Source of the DNA: Scortum barcoo
Lineage: Eukaryota > Chordata > Actinopteri > Centrarchiformes > Terapontidae
DNA: 64,000 nt
NCBI GenBank assembly: GCA_023238725.1
Contig: CM041538.1
Span: 7,919,380 to 7,983,379, forward strand
Direction: 5' to 3'
A program made the translations under genes and the position numbers. The notes under the pieces are model-generated. The model was not told where the DNA came from, searched no databases, and saw only the letters and a list, made by a program, of their open reading frames with translations. Positions within the stretch are counted from its first letter, which is position 1, and the number at the start of each line of letters is the position of its first letter. This document shows, in pieces, positions 13,531 through 24,111 of this stretch.

Positions 13531-15012
13531 ATCCACCCCAACCTCCTTTTTAGTGGAATTTATGTAGCTCTATAATACCTCCCTCTTTCAGTCCTGTACC
13601 AGCAGATGGTTTTGTCAAGATATGTCATTTTGAGGGGTGCTGTACAGTCAATAGGGTAGTTTTGCATGTTGTTTTGTAAGTGTTAAATGCTGTTAGTGTG
13701 TGAAACTGTGCATACATTTACATGGTAACAGGGCTTTAATCTTACATGTGTTGCTCTTCTTGGGAGGATAGTCTCTGTCTGATAATGTCACAATACAGAG
13801 ACAAGAGACAACATCACAGTTAAAAAGCCAGAATCTCCTGAAATCTTTTCAATCTATGAAAATGTGGTTGAAGACCAAAATGCATTATGGCAGAGAGTTA
13901 CAAAAAGAAGACCTGAGACCCGTTTTGAAACCCCATTCTTGTCTATAAATGAGGTTTTAGTGTGTATCTGCAGCTTCAGCACAATCTGACCCAGTCACGG
14001 TGACACAGCCTTTTCCACCAGCTATCCTTCCTTTAGGGCCCTGGGATAGATTTGGCAAAAATAAAATTTAGCAGAATGGATGGCTATTCCAAGGGTTTTC
14101 TGCTGATAGTCATGTATTGTGACTGGGTGGACGCATTAACGCTGAGGGGGAGAAGTATGAATCACTCCTGCTGCACTGAAATGAACTGACATTTTGTCTT
14201 TCACATTCTCGCTGCTTTTCTCCGTCTGCAATTGTGACTTTTCCTTCATTCCCTATGCAATATTATTAGCCTCAGTTTTTGTCCTTTCTGCTTGCACGCA
14301 GAGCCCACTGACTAATTCAAAGTTGAAACTGTATGCATTTCCATTCATGAATGTTCCCTCATTAGTAGAAAGCCAACATTGTGAATGAGCTGCTGTAATA
14401 TTCTGGCAGCTGTTTACTTGGTTTTCTGCCGTTTATGTTGATTAGTCCCTACTGAGAGACAGACAAAACACTCTGGAGGATGTCAATTTATGTTTTTTTT
14501 TCTCCAACAGACTCCTTAATTAAGCACAGTCAGCCTCTTCAGTGTTGATTTACTATAATAAGAATTAAGATCTTCCATGAATCCAGGATGCTAGTGAGTG
14601 CTCCCCAGAAATCACTTGGGTTGCCACCTGCTTTTCTTCTTGTCAAGACAGGGGTGTGATTAAAACCACAATTTGTGATTGTCAAGTACTTTGATGGAGG
14701 GGATGGAGCTCCAGATAGCTTCAATTAGAGAACTTTCATTGAGGAATCAAAATATTGATGTCTACAGTTGAATAAAAGTTGAAAAAACAGATAGATGTGT
14801 TTTCATGTTCTTACAAAGATTGAAAAGACATGTTCACTTGCTACAAATGATGCCAAAGAAACAATGTTTCATCTTTGATAAATTTTTATGGTCTGAATTG
14901 ACTTCAATTTGTTTCTCCCTCTACAAAAAATGCAGGTGATGGTAATTAGTGATGATGTGTTACTCTATCTATCTATCTTGTAAGAGCTAATTAAACACAG
15001 GTGTACAAATGT

Positions 15013-15330
15013 AGTAGCAGTAGCTCAGTCTGTAAGGACTTGGCTTGGGAACCGGAGTTCCCAAGTTCAAGTTCAAGCATGGACCAGTCTATACGGAGTG
15101 TGGACTGGTAGCTGAAGAGGTGCCAGTTCACCTCCTGAGCACCACCGAGGTGCCCTTGAGCAAGCACTGAACCCCAAACCTGGTCGGGGTGCGCTGAGGA
15201 TGCAGCCCCCTCACTCTGTTATCTCTCCGTTATTAATTGTTGCATGTGCATGTGTGTATTCAGACCTGTGTATGTAAAATGTAATATACCAGAGTGAAAA
15301 AAATAATTTCCTTCACGATTAATAAAGTTG
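15013..15330 (+). mobile_element. tRNA-derived SINE
   Basis: The head carries a Pol III A-box-like TAGCTCAGTCTGTAAGG near 15022 and, about 40 bases on, a degenerate B-box-like AAGTTCAAGTTCAAGC. A tRNA-unrelated body follows, with CCTTGAGCAAGCACTGAACCCC-like and GGTGCGCTGAGG words. The 3' tail has the GATTAATAAAGT motif typical of SINEs that borrow a LINE 3' end. It lies in the plus orientation. No clear target-site duplication was found, so both edges are approximate. Confidence 0.7.
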
Positions 15331-15654
15331 TATAATAGTAATATATTTGTACACACACACATATGTTCACTATAATGTGTATGTTTCACAGTATATATTT
15401 GGTCATGAACCAGCTCAGAGACACACAAAACAAAGGTGACCACACAGAAAATAATGACTAAATATGGTGAAATATGTACATCAGTATGATCAGTGGTGTA
15501 TAGAGTAATGCACAGTGCAGTGCAGTCAAAAGTGTCTGGAGGTGAAAAACAAATCTAAATCTCAGCCAAGCAAAAAACCCTGCTAGCTGGGAGGAGAGAG
15601 AGAGAGAGAAACGCAATGTGCAATGTTGGCAATGTTGTTGTTCTGTTATGTGCA

Positions 15655-15780
15655 ATCAGGAGTTGATTCAGGTGTTGCTCATCCTCCAGACACACCTCTG
15701 CCACACAGTCCTGCCCCTACACAGGAACAGAAAACACACAAGACACACATGCAGGAGCCACAAACAAAGTCGGGGGGGTC
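15655..15780. repeat. Direct repeat, left copy
   Basis: It shares the word order TTGATTCAGGTGTTGCTCAT, CCAGACACACCTCTGCCAC, ACAGGAACAG and GCCACAA with the copy starting near 17617. It is a possible LTR or leader remnant of the gypsy relic. Confidence 0.7.
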
Positions 15781-15849
15781 ACCCAGCTGCATCAGTAGGC
15801 CATTTTCATGTCTTCCACTGTTGCCTCAAAAGGGCGAAACTCCCTGCAC

Positions 15850-16240
15850 CACCGCTTTGATAGTAAACTGTAGCTCTGGAAAAATTCCCACTTGGCCAAA
15901 CTCATCGTAGACTGCACCAATCTGTCAAACAGTGTGCGTACCCTCTGCAGATGGTCCTACCAAGTGTCACTAAAGATGACATCATCCAGACACACAGCAC
16001 AACCAGATAGACCTGCCACCACAGAGTCCATCAGCTGCTGGAAGCTGGCCGGGGCATTAAACCAAAGGGCAGTACTTTATAGGAATACAAGCCAATAGGA
16101 GTTATAAACATGCTTATCTCCCAGGCCTGTGGAGACAGTGGGATCTGCCAGTATCCTTTAAGTAAATCAAATTTGCTCACGAACTTGGCTGAGCTTACTT
16201 TGTCAATGCAATCCTCCATGTGTAGTGTAGGGAGCAAATC
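15850..16240 (-). pseudogene. Ty3/gypsy reverse transcriptase fragment
   Basis: On the minus strand, an RT palm block reads KFVSKFDLLKGYWQIPLS (motif A with its catalytic Asp), followed by VLPFGLM (motif B region). After a frameshift come FQQLMDSV and a CLDDV box, the equivalent of the YxDD catalytic box, then an LAKWEF block. The order and spacing match the Ty3/gypsy RT palm. At least one frameshift and one stop break it, so it is not functional. It belongs with the gag remnant upstream on the same strand. Confidence 0.8.
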
Positions 16241-16589
16241 TAGTCAATCGACTGTCACGTCTCCAGTGACCAAACCGCAGACGAGCTCCAGTCAAAGGAC
16301 TGGTACTGGAATAATGATGATCATTTTCACCCCTATATATACCCTACATCAAAGTGAACTCACCAGTTTTAGTTTCTGAGGAAAGAGGAAGAATCAACAC
16401 AGACAAAAATAAGTAGCGTACCAGTCGCTCTCAAGACGGTCAAAACTGTCACATGACAATGGGAGTGTTAAAGTGGTGTTAAAGTGACACTGTTTGGAGG
16501 GCAGCAGAGACTGGGCAACAGAGACCACCGGACTACCAAAGCTGCAGTTTTTACTTGTGCACTACCTCAAACCTTTGCTTTTGCTTTAA

Positions 16590-16660
16590 GAGAGCAGGGC
16601 GTTCATTTTTACAATGCCCTTTACGCTGGCAGAAATTACACGTGCCACTGGAATTATTTT
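16590..16660 (-). pseudogene. Gag zinc-knuckle remnant
   Basis: On the minus strand a CX2CX4H knuckle reads CNFCQRKGHCKNER. The spacing is that of a CCHC nucleocapsid zinc finger, but the fourth metal ligand (Cys) is replaced by Arg. In an intact element this domain binds genomic RNA during packaging. It lies about 350 bases upstream, in the minus sense, of the RT fragment, as expected for gag before pol with much of the protease region lost. Confidence 0.65.
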
Positions 16661-17456
16661 TTTCTTCCAACTTCTATGATCAGGCCCAGAAGAAACAGTC
16701 TCCCTGTGTGACACAAAAGGCTTACCTGTGTGCACTGCTATTCTGCTGCACATTACCACCACCTTTGCCAAATGCATTTTTATGAGTCAGAATACACTCA
16801 TCAGCCAAAACTGCTGCTTCTCGGGTCTTGTTGACCTTTTTCTTCATTTATGTAAGTAGCAATACTATCTGGCACACAGTTTTTAAGTTGCTTAAGTGCC
16901 ACTAAATCACACATTTAAACTTTACTTCTGAGGCAGAACCATCAACCATCAACTGTAATGCTAAGGTTTCAACCTTTATTGTGTCAGAGTCACACCCACC
17001 TCTTCCAATACTTCTCTATAACGGTTCAAACAAAATTCAAATTTCATGTTGTGTGACCCGCATAAATTATCAACCAATAGTTAGGTGAAGCTTGGACATA
17101 TTTACCTTTCATGGATTCTGCCATGGAACAAATCCAGAAGGGCTGCTATGAAAAGGAGAGCCAAATAAAGCTGAAGGCCGTTTTGGGAGATCCTTTGAGT
17201 TTATGACCTTTTGAACCTTCTGTAACCTTTCTTATCTTAAACATTTTTCACTTCTTTTCATCATTTTTATAACCATGCATCCTTTATTAAAACTTTTTAC
17301 TGTACAACCAAAGTTCCTGTGTTGCTCATCTTTGAGATCATCCTACTGTGCTCTCCTTCAGGTAAGATGTTGCTCCTCGAGAAACTAGAAAGTAAATTAG
17401 TCTTGATACTGTGTGCAGGTTGAGTTCTGATGATTTTCTGAAACTGTTGTGTTCGG

Positions 17457-17615
17457 AGGGCGGCACAGTGGTTAGCACTGTTGCCTTACAGCAAGCGGGT
17501 TCTAGGTCTGGCAAGTTCGGCAGACATGCAGCTTAGGTTAACTTTAAAATTGTGGTGAGTGTCCAGGGTATCCCACACCTCTCGCCCAATGCCGCCAGCT
17601 GGGACAGGATATGCC
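17457..17615 (+). mobile_element. Short interspersed repeat (GGGCGGCACAGTGGTTAGCA type)
   Basis: It begins GGGCGGCACAGTGGTTAGCA, then TGTTGCCTTACAGCAAG and a GGGTTCTAGGT B-box-like word. It continues with GACATGCAGCTTAGGTTAA and GTCCAGGGTATCCCACACCT, and ends in CTCGCCCAATGCCGCCAGCT and GGGACAGGATATGCC. This is a very common teleost dispersed repeat with a tRNA-like head (recognised from memory). The copy has internal deletions. Confidence 0.7.
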
Positions 17616-17616
17616 A

Positions 17617-17745
17617 TCACTAGTTGAGTCAGATGTTGCTCATCCTCCAGACACACCTCTGCCACTCGGTCTGTCCACTATACAGGAACAGGAAATGCAC
17701 ATGACACACACAAGTAGCCACAATCTCACAAAAGTGGGAGGGTCC
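17617..17745. repeat. Direct repeat, right copy
   Basis: Partner of the repeat at 15655-15780, at a spacing of about 1.96 kb across the gypsy relic. Confidence 0.7.
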
Positions 17746-19589
17746 ATTACAGTTTTGCGTCTTGTACATAGACATGTTATGTTGCTGCTCAATGATGTTC
17801 TTTGTTTTTTGTTCATCTGTTTGTGTGTACATAATAGTTCTATATTTATTTTTACCTTTTCTGATGATTGTTCAGCATTGTTGTCCCTGGGTTGGTTGTA
17901 CGTCTGTTTCCATCTTCCTAAATCGTTCTTCTGTTTATACATTGAGAGCAGAGTCAAACTCACAGTACGTGTACACATACTGGGTCAACAAAGCTCATTC
18001 TGATATTCTAAAATAGTTTTATACTCTTAAATTTTAATTAAAAAAGCACATTATTGCAATCAGAACTGCTATTATCAATATTTTTATAGTTTAATAATTA
18101 ATTTATGGTTAAATAATCTATCTATCGCTCTCTCATCTGCCTCGACCTCTCTCCCTGCTGCTCTCTCATTCTACTATCATTCATCTCTAAGAGGCATCAA
18201 CATCTCCACATTATCTCGGGGGCCGCCTGTGCGCATGCTGGGTGATGGATGGAGAGAGAGTTTGCGCCTACAGATGAGTGGAGGGCTATGGTCTTCCTTA
18301 TCTATCTGCTACCTGTCACTCCTCCACATCGGGCGTTTCATATTTGTTTCTTTCTGTCGCTCTCACTCTGTCCAGCTCTCACCTCCTGACTTGTACTCTT
18401 TCATTATGTTGTGGCAGGGTTAAGAGGTGAGAGTTTTTAGCCCCCCTCCGTATCGCCCGGCGCTGTAGTGTGAGCAGCCATCACTCTGGCTTTTTAACTG
18501 ACTTGCAGCCCACCCGTGGGTCCGTAACACTGACACTGACGAGTCACATGGGGGGGCTGAGAGAGATGGTCAGTGTCTGCAAACTGATGGACTGTCTGAG
18601 TGCTGTGGCAGCGAGCTGTCTGTGGGGAGCTGAGCGAGTGTAGCGCAGTCATGTCAGCTCTACAGACGTGCCCCTTAACAGATTGTGAAATTATTCCCCT
18701 GATTGTGTTCTGTTTAATTCAAGTATACGTGCTGTGAGAGGTATTTTTGTTCTAGAGCCTTTGATTTCATGGATTTCACTAAAAGAGGACAAAGTGTAGT
18801 GAGTGAAATCTGATGTGAAAAGACAAGCGCTTTATTTTTCTTTTAACATCTACGCATGAGAGACAAGATTGATTACCGACACACAGCCTCTCCCCCCTCA
18901 CACGCTCTCTGAATCCACTTTTCTGACACATTAGCAATTCGTTATGCGTGAGAGTGGAATAGTTATTCCAAATCACTCCAGCGATGTGAATGCGCAAGAT
19001 TGATATTTTGTAAAACGCAAAACAGTTCCATAAAATCCAAGGTAGCAGCGACCTTTCCTTCAATGCGGTTATTGATCAAGTTGTCTCAGTAATGTAAGTC
19101 AAGCAGTTGACTTTCCCTGCGGCCCGGCTCACACTCATGACGCTGACCTGCCCGCTGGAATGTCCATCCACTCTGTCCTTAACCTTGTTACTTCTCCCCC
19201 ATGTTTATGGATGAGGCAAAAACAGAATTTAAATCACCAGCATCCCACAGAAACGTTGCATCTCTCAAAATTTAAGAAGCTGAAAATCAGACACATCTAG
19301 ATGGCCGAACACATCACAAAACAATCTCAATGTTACAGCTCCTCTCCTAAGTTAGTGTGTAATCTTCGGTTCCAACAGATCCAGTAAACGGAAAAAAGGA
19401 AATATTGGAGATGCAATTTTGAACTGGCGGTAAAAGACACAAGCTGACTGTCAAAATATTGAGTTACTTTGGCCTGATAGGATGCTAGACGCAACCACTG
19501 TTGAAAAGGGGTCTACATGAATTCACTTATTATGTTATGTTATTCATTCAGTGACTACTTTCAATAGATTCAAGATTCAAAAGAATCTA
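17746..19589. other. Non-coding stretch, nothing recognised
   Basis: No gene, RNA or mobile element was recognised. The region near 18120-18660 is somewhat pyrimidine-rich and then GC-richer. Short ORFs here have random composition. Confidence 0.5.
19579..19582 (-). terminator. Pol III T4 terminator of tRNA-Val
   Basis: Four A bases on the plus strand read as TTTT on the minus strand, eight bases after the tRNA 3' end. This is the minimal vertebrate RNA polymerase III stop signal. Confidence 0.6.
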
Positions 19590-19664
19590 TGGTTCCACTG
19601 GGGCTTGAACCCAAAGGACCTTCTGCGTGTAAAGCAGACGTGATAACCACTACACTATGGAACC
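19590..19664 (-). tRNA. tRNA-Val (anticodon TAC)
   Basis: The minus strand folds as a full cloverleaf. The 7-bp acceptor stem GGTTCCA/TGGAACC is perfect, the D arm contains AGTGGTT, and the 5-bp anticodon stem TCTGC/GCAGA carries the loop TTTACAC. The anticodon TAC (window 19629-19631) reads GTA valine codons. The T stem TTGGG/CCCAG encloses TTCAAGC, which keeps the internal B-box GGTTCAA. The discriminator base is A and no CCA is encoded. Compared with the usual vertebrate tRNA-Val(TAC), two extra T bases sit between the anticodon stem and the T loop, enlarging the variable loop or shifting T-stem pairing. A TTTT Pol III terminator (19579-19582 on the plus strand) lies about eight bases downstream. 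It may be a working gene or a slightly altered copy. Confidence 0.85.
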
Positions 19665-20498
19665 AATAGTTCAGGGTAGTAAATTTAGATTTTGGACTGT
19701 AATTAATCATCTCTGACAGATGTATGAGTATAGTCAATAAAATTTGTCAAGATTGCACCGTGGGAATGTTAGCAGAAAGTAGTATACATGTCATAGACAC
19801 TGCTTTTTGTTGGAATCTTTGAGGGCACCCTACAGAAAATACATTTTACGCACAGAAATCAGACACTCAAATACAATGTCAAATGTAGTGTACTATTTAT
19901 AGAAAAAAGGATAGGGATATACGGAAGTAGTGATTTCATACACAGCATGAGTCTCGTTTTGGTCTGATAGGACAGGTTATTCAGGACTCCTGTGTCTATG
20001 TTAACTCAATTTATTGCTGCATTGTACTTCCTAAGTTGATATTTATACCACAGACCAAAGAGATTTTCCTCTTTTTTGCTGTTGTGCAATGTGTTTAGGG
20101 TCCACTGAATTCAGAAAGATGCAGTGTAAATTAATAAAAATAATTTACAATAATCTTTTGTCTTATTTTGGTAATTAAAATGCCAAACATCGTATTTGCT
20201 TTAAAAGTTTTAAAGTTTGGAGCAATTTACAGAGAAGCAATGACAGTTTTCAACAATAAATAAAATGAAATAAAATAATTACCTACACTTAAAATAATGC
20301 TGCAGGACAAAGTGATGCTGAGATTGGATGATGGTAAAGTTAAGGTAGACGTCAAACGCCCGGTGACCTCCAAAGACATGTGTTTCCATGGCTACATGCT
20401 TGAATGTGAATTCAGTTTGTTTTGGTTTTTTGTCCTACATGTGTTTTATGTATATGTGTAGTTTAGCAGTGTGTGTATGCTTGTACATACATAAATAC
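19665..20498. other. Non-coding stretch, nothing recognised
   Basis: AT-rich sequence upstream of the tRNA-Val gene (in its own sense) and before the solo LTR. No gene or repeat was recognised. Confidence 0.5.
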
Positions 20499-20888
20499 TG
20501 TTATGTCTCGTAGTGTCATGTCTGTCTTGTGTCTATTTCCTCTGTTCTGGCGTGTCTGTTTTATTTTGAAATATTAACCTTCCCTCTCGTTTCAGGTCCC
20601 TTAACTTCCTGCCATTGTGTTGTGTTTTCCCATGCCTGTGTGATTGTCTGCCCCGCCCTGATTGTTTCAACCTGTTCCCCATTACCTTGTGTATATATAG
20701 TCGGCGTCTTCCACCTGTCTTGTTGCCAGATTGTTGTTCATGTCTCAGTGTCATGCCAGTGTGTTTTGTTCATCTTGTCAAGTCTGTGTACATAAGATCT
20801 AGCATTCTCTTTATTAAAACCTTTAACTATTTGCACCTGTCTGGTGTCATTGCTTTTGGGTCCACCTTGTCTGAAGCTCAGTGTAACA
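20499..20888 (+). mobile_element. Solo LTR with 5-bp target duplication
   Basis: A 390-bp unit begins TGTTATGTCT and ends AGTGTAACA, giving TG...CA ends with the short inverted repeat TGTTA/TAACA. It is flanked on both sides by AATAC (20494-20498 and 20889-20893), a perfect 5-bp target-site duplication. Inside lie a TATA-like TGTATATATAG near 20691 and an ATTAAA poly(A) signal near 20813, in the order expected of an LTR read on the plus strand. No internal retroelement sequence is attached, so it is a solo LTR left by recombination between two LTRs. The 5-bp duplication and sequence style fit Ty3/gypsy. The short ORFs across it are not genes. Confidence 0.85.
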
Positions 20889-22175
20889 AATACTCAATGA
20901 CACATGCTTTGTGTATATATATTAATTGTATATACTGTACATTTAAATGGATATGATCTTTCTATTCAAAAGTTTTGTTTTGGGCAATGTTTTTCAGTCT
21001 CCATATAACTCAACCTTGATCGACACTGCCTCTGTGTTCATTCAAATGCAGGCATTTGTGCAGTACAAATCTTACACTGTGTAATGTGCAAATGTTTTCA
21101 GTTCAGATTTTAATTAGCAGACTCTATAGATAAAGCTGGCGAAGAAAATAAACTTTGCAACATTACAGCTAATTATTTTCCAATAGTGTGCCAGCCGCCT
21201 ACATTACTATGATGTGAGGTTCATGGGATGTAAGCCAAAATTATTTAGAAACACAGCTCTAATCAGAGTGCACTTTAAAGATGTCTTTACAAGCTTCACC
21301 ATAAAACACAATGTCCTTTTTCTCTTCTTTATATTGTGTCTTTGCTTTTGACCTTATCACAATTGCCCCTTCCTTCCAGCTTTTGCATGGGACATTTAAT
21401 ACCTCTGGGTCCTCTGAATCCACTTTTTCCTCTTCTATAGGCACAGAAATATGAAGTAATGTTTGGAGCAACTTCCTTTTTCTACTAAAAAAGATGTTCC
21501 ACAAACTGAGGTCCAAATTGTTGTACATGTAATCTTTCTGTGATGTTTAAGAAATTCATTTTAAATATCACTTAACACACTCAGTGATAGCCAGTTGTTA
21601 TTATCACAATATTAATACAATGAGTTAACTAGATATTTAACTAATTGTTTATTGATGACTACTTGCATGTTTGAGAACAAATCCTCCTACATTAATGGTC
21701 TTTTTTAAATGACTGGCTAGATGATGTAATGTGACCGATCATTATCTTAAAACATTACCAAAGTAGTTTAGCAGTTATCAGTCAATTTTATTAGCATATT
21801 CACAGGAGCAAGGGTACGTCTACGTGGCCGTGGTCAGATAATTACATTATACGTCAGTGTTGCAGTAGAAAGGACGTACCCTTTAGTGACATGAGTTGTC
21901 AAATTAGACCACCAATCATGACTTTGCAGATTTAACCTCTAATTTACAGCCTTTGGAAAGAGTTGTACACAAAATTAATTAAGGTATCGATAATGTGAAA
22001 ACTTTGCCTCAACTAAGCATGTGCACTTTCTGTCAGGTCTGGACGTTGTGGGCAGACAGGCAGCAGATTATTTATAGAAGAGTCAAAGCAGCTGGTTTGC
22101 AGCATGCCTGCACTGCTAATGAGGCCTCCAGTGGGTGTGTGTCTATGTATGGTTGTGTAGGTTTCTATGTGCATA

Positions 22176-22179
<4 letters not shown>

Positions 22180-22233
<54 letters not shown>
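22180..22233. repeat. (GT)n microsatellite
   Basis: About 54 bases of uninterrupted GT. The Cys/Val and Thr/His ORFs crossing it are artefacts. Confidence 0.97.
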
Positions 22234-22236
<3 letters not shown>

Positions 22237-23247
22237 GGTGTGTTAGCTGTAACTGTAGAATTTTGTCTGCATGTGCCGGTGGGAAAATGATGCTTGAGGA
22301 CAGTAAAGGTGGAACATTTAACTTATTTTCTTGTAGAACAAGAACAATGTAAAATAACATAATGGTCCAAAAAAGAGAAAATGGAAAAGGGAATGTATCA
22401 GAAGAGGTCAGTGTGTTCATATAGTCCAAGCCTGTGTGTTGAATTTGGTGAAGCCAGTGTGTAAATATCAGAAGACACAATTAGCCAGTAGAGTTCTTTG
22501 TGCTGTGGCTTCTTGGACATTTTGATCACAGTAGAAATGTTGCCACTGGACACTCATTTAGGCAAGACACACATCAAAGCTTTGCAGAACTTGGAAAGTT
22601 TTAAATGCAAATGTTTTTTTTTCTCAGAAAGCAAATGACACATGAAGCAGAGAGTGTGTGAAATAGGAAAAAAAAGAGGTCTGTATGAAAGTGTAAAAAC
22701 AGTGATTATATGCAGATGACAGCACGATTTAAGTGCAAAATGAAAGCTGTAAGCGGTGCACAGCAGTTTCTGCCAGGTGAGATCATGACTCAGACTGGCA
22801 CATGGTATTTTGGAGCTTCTGTCTGCAGGGAGCTTTCTGTGCAATAGTCTCCACATGTCAAAGTCCTGCATCTTCTGTATCCTCTGTAACGCGTTTGTCA
22901 ATGCACTGGGGCTTGTGTGTGTGTTTGAGAGCACACCTGTGCTTTCACGTGTCTGTCAGTGAGGCTCTGCGCCGGCTTGTCATTGTGTCAGTGTAGTTCT
23001 CTCTGTTCCTCTCTCTGACCAGCACCTTGTCCAATTACAGCATCTATCAGGCTTGTCTTCTCTAAGCTTCCGATTCAGTTCCCTGCGGTCTGTCATTTTT
23101 ATTTCTGTCCTAGATCCACCTTTGTTCTCCACTCTCCTCTAATCGTCTCCAGGCCACACTCAGTATTCTCTTTTTTTTCCTCTCCATCACTCTGCCCTCT
23201 TGCTTTTTCCACTGACATATACACTTCATCATATGTATTATTCTGCA

Positions 23248-23273
23248 GTGTGTGTGTGTATATATATATATAT
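23248..23273. repeat. (GT)n(AT)n compound microsatellite
   Basis: Five GT units pass directly into seven AT units. Confidence 0.9.
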
Positions 23274-24078
23274 GTAAACGTGGCATTATATAGGCACAGC
23301 TTTTGTCTCACCCACTCCAACTGGGTGCAGAAGATTTTGTTTCTTCACGTGATGCTGACATATCAGATGGTTTTACTCTGTAAGTATATTCAGTTCGACA
23401 TCAGACTTTGACATGTCGATTTGCCATCTCAATCCTGCGAATATTATTCTCCACAGAGATTTCGAGTCATGGATTATATCTGTGCCTCAGCCTGCACTGA
23501 AACATGAGGGAAGGAAGGATAAGACATGAACAGATGGTTGGTGTGGGAAGGTGCGTGTATGTGTGTGTGTACGAAGATATGTTTGCAGCGTGTCCATGTG
23601 TGATGACATGTTTGTGAATACTTTCACATATGTCACACTGTTTGTGCTTGCTGCACAAGTTTTCCTCTGCACATCTAAACTGTTCTTATTTCTTTTTAAG
23701 ACCACTCTAATCAGGTAGTAAATCACCCAACAGATACTGTAAATCATGCTTCGTGTCTGCCTAGTGGTTTGCAGCGCTTGCTTTCCCCGATTATTGCTAA
23801 TAGAATAAGGTGAGCGGACCAGCCCTCGCAGAGAGGGTTCAGGGTGCAGACAGATGAAATTAAACATAAAAATATGAATTTCAACCATGCACTGCATTTT
23901 GTGTTTTATGCTAAATACATGAACCCTGTGTGTATGATGAGTTGCTGCCTACTCAGAGAGCATTCCTATTTCCAGGACATGTTTATTTGGTTTGTGGCAA
24001 TGAATTGATGATGATTTTAAAAAAGCCAAGTTTTAATCAGTTTGTGGGTAGGTTCAGTTTGCATTGTTAAATTTACAG

Positions 24079-24080
<2 letters not shown>

Positions 24081-24109
<29 letters not shown>
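24081..24109. repeat. (GT)n microsatellite
   Basis: About 29 bases of uninterrupted GT. Confidence 0.95.

Positions 24110-24111
<2 letters not shown>

Larger units (their letters stand above)
11166..15012. other. Non-coding stretch with simple repeats
   Basis: No gene was found. It contains a GT run (12802-12831), GT-rich sequence near 11820-11870, and a segment at about 13310-13530 with repeated GGTTAGG-like and GGCACAAAAACAACTT words that resembles a dispersed fish repeat often seen in percomorph genomes (from memory). The remainder looks single-copy. Confidence 0.5.
15655..17745 (-). mobile_element. Decayed Ty3/gypsy LTR retrotransposon
   Basis: On the minus strand a gag zinc-knuckle remnant (about 16590-16660) precedes a reverse-transcriptase remnant (about 15850-16240). 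The block is flanked by two direct repeats of about 110-125 bases (about 15655-15780 and 17617-17745, roughly 80 percent alike by eye) that share TTGCTCATCCTCCAGACACA. The gag-then-RT order on the minus strand fits a single element bounded by LTR or leader remnants. Protease, RNase H and integrase are not recognisable, and a separate SINE-like repeat is inserted near 17457. Whether the direct repeats are true LTRs is uncertain: I saw no TG...CA ends. Confidence 0.6.

Noticed and set aside
22013..22480. 155-codon minus-strand ORF with a His-Thr repeat
   Set aside because: It runs through the GT microsatellite; flanking residues show no domain.
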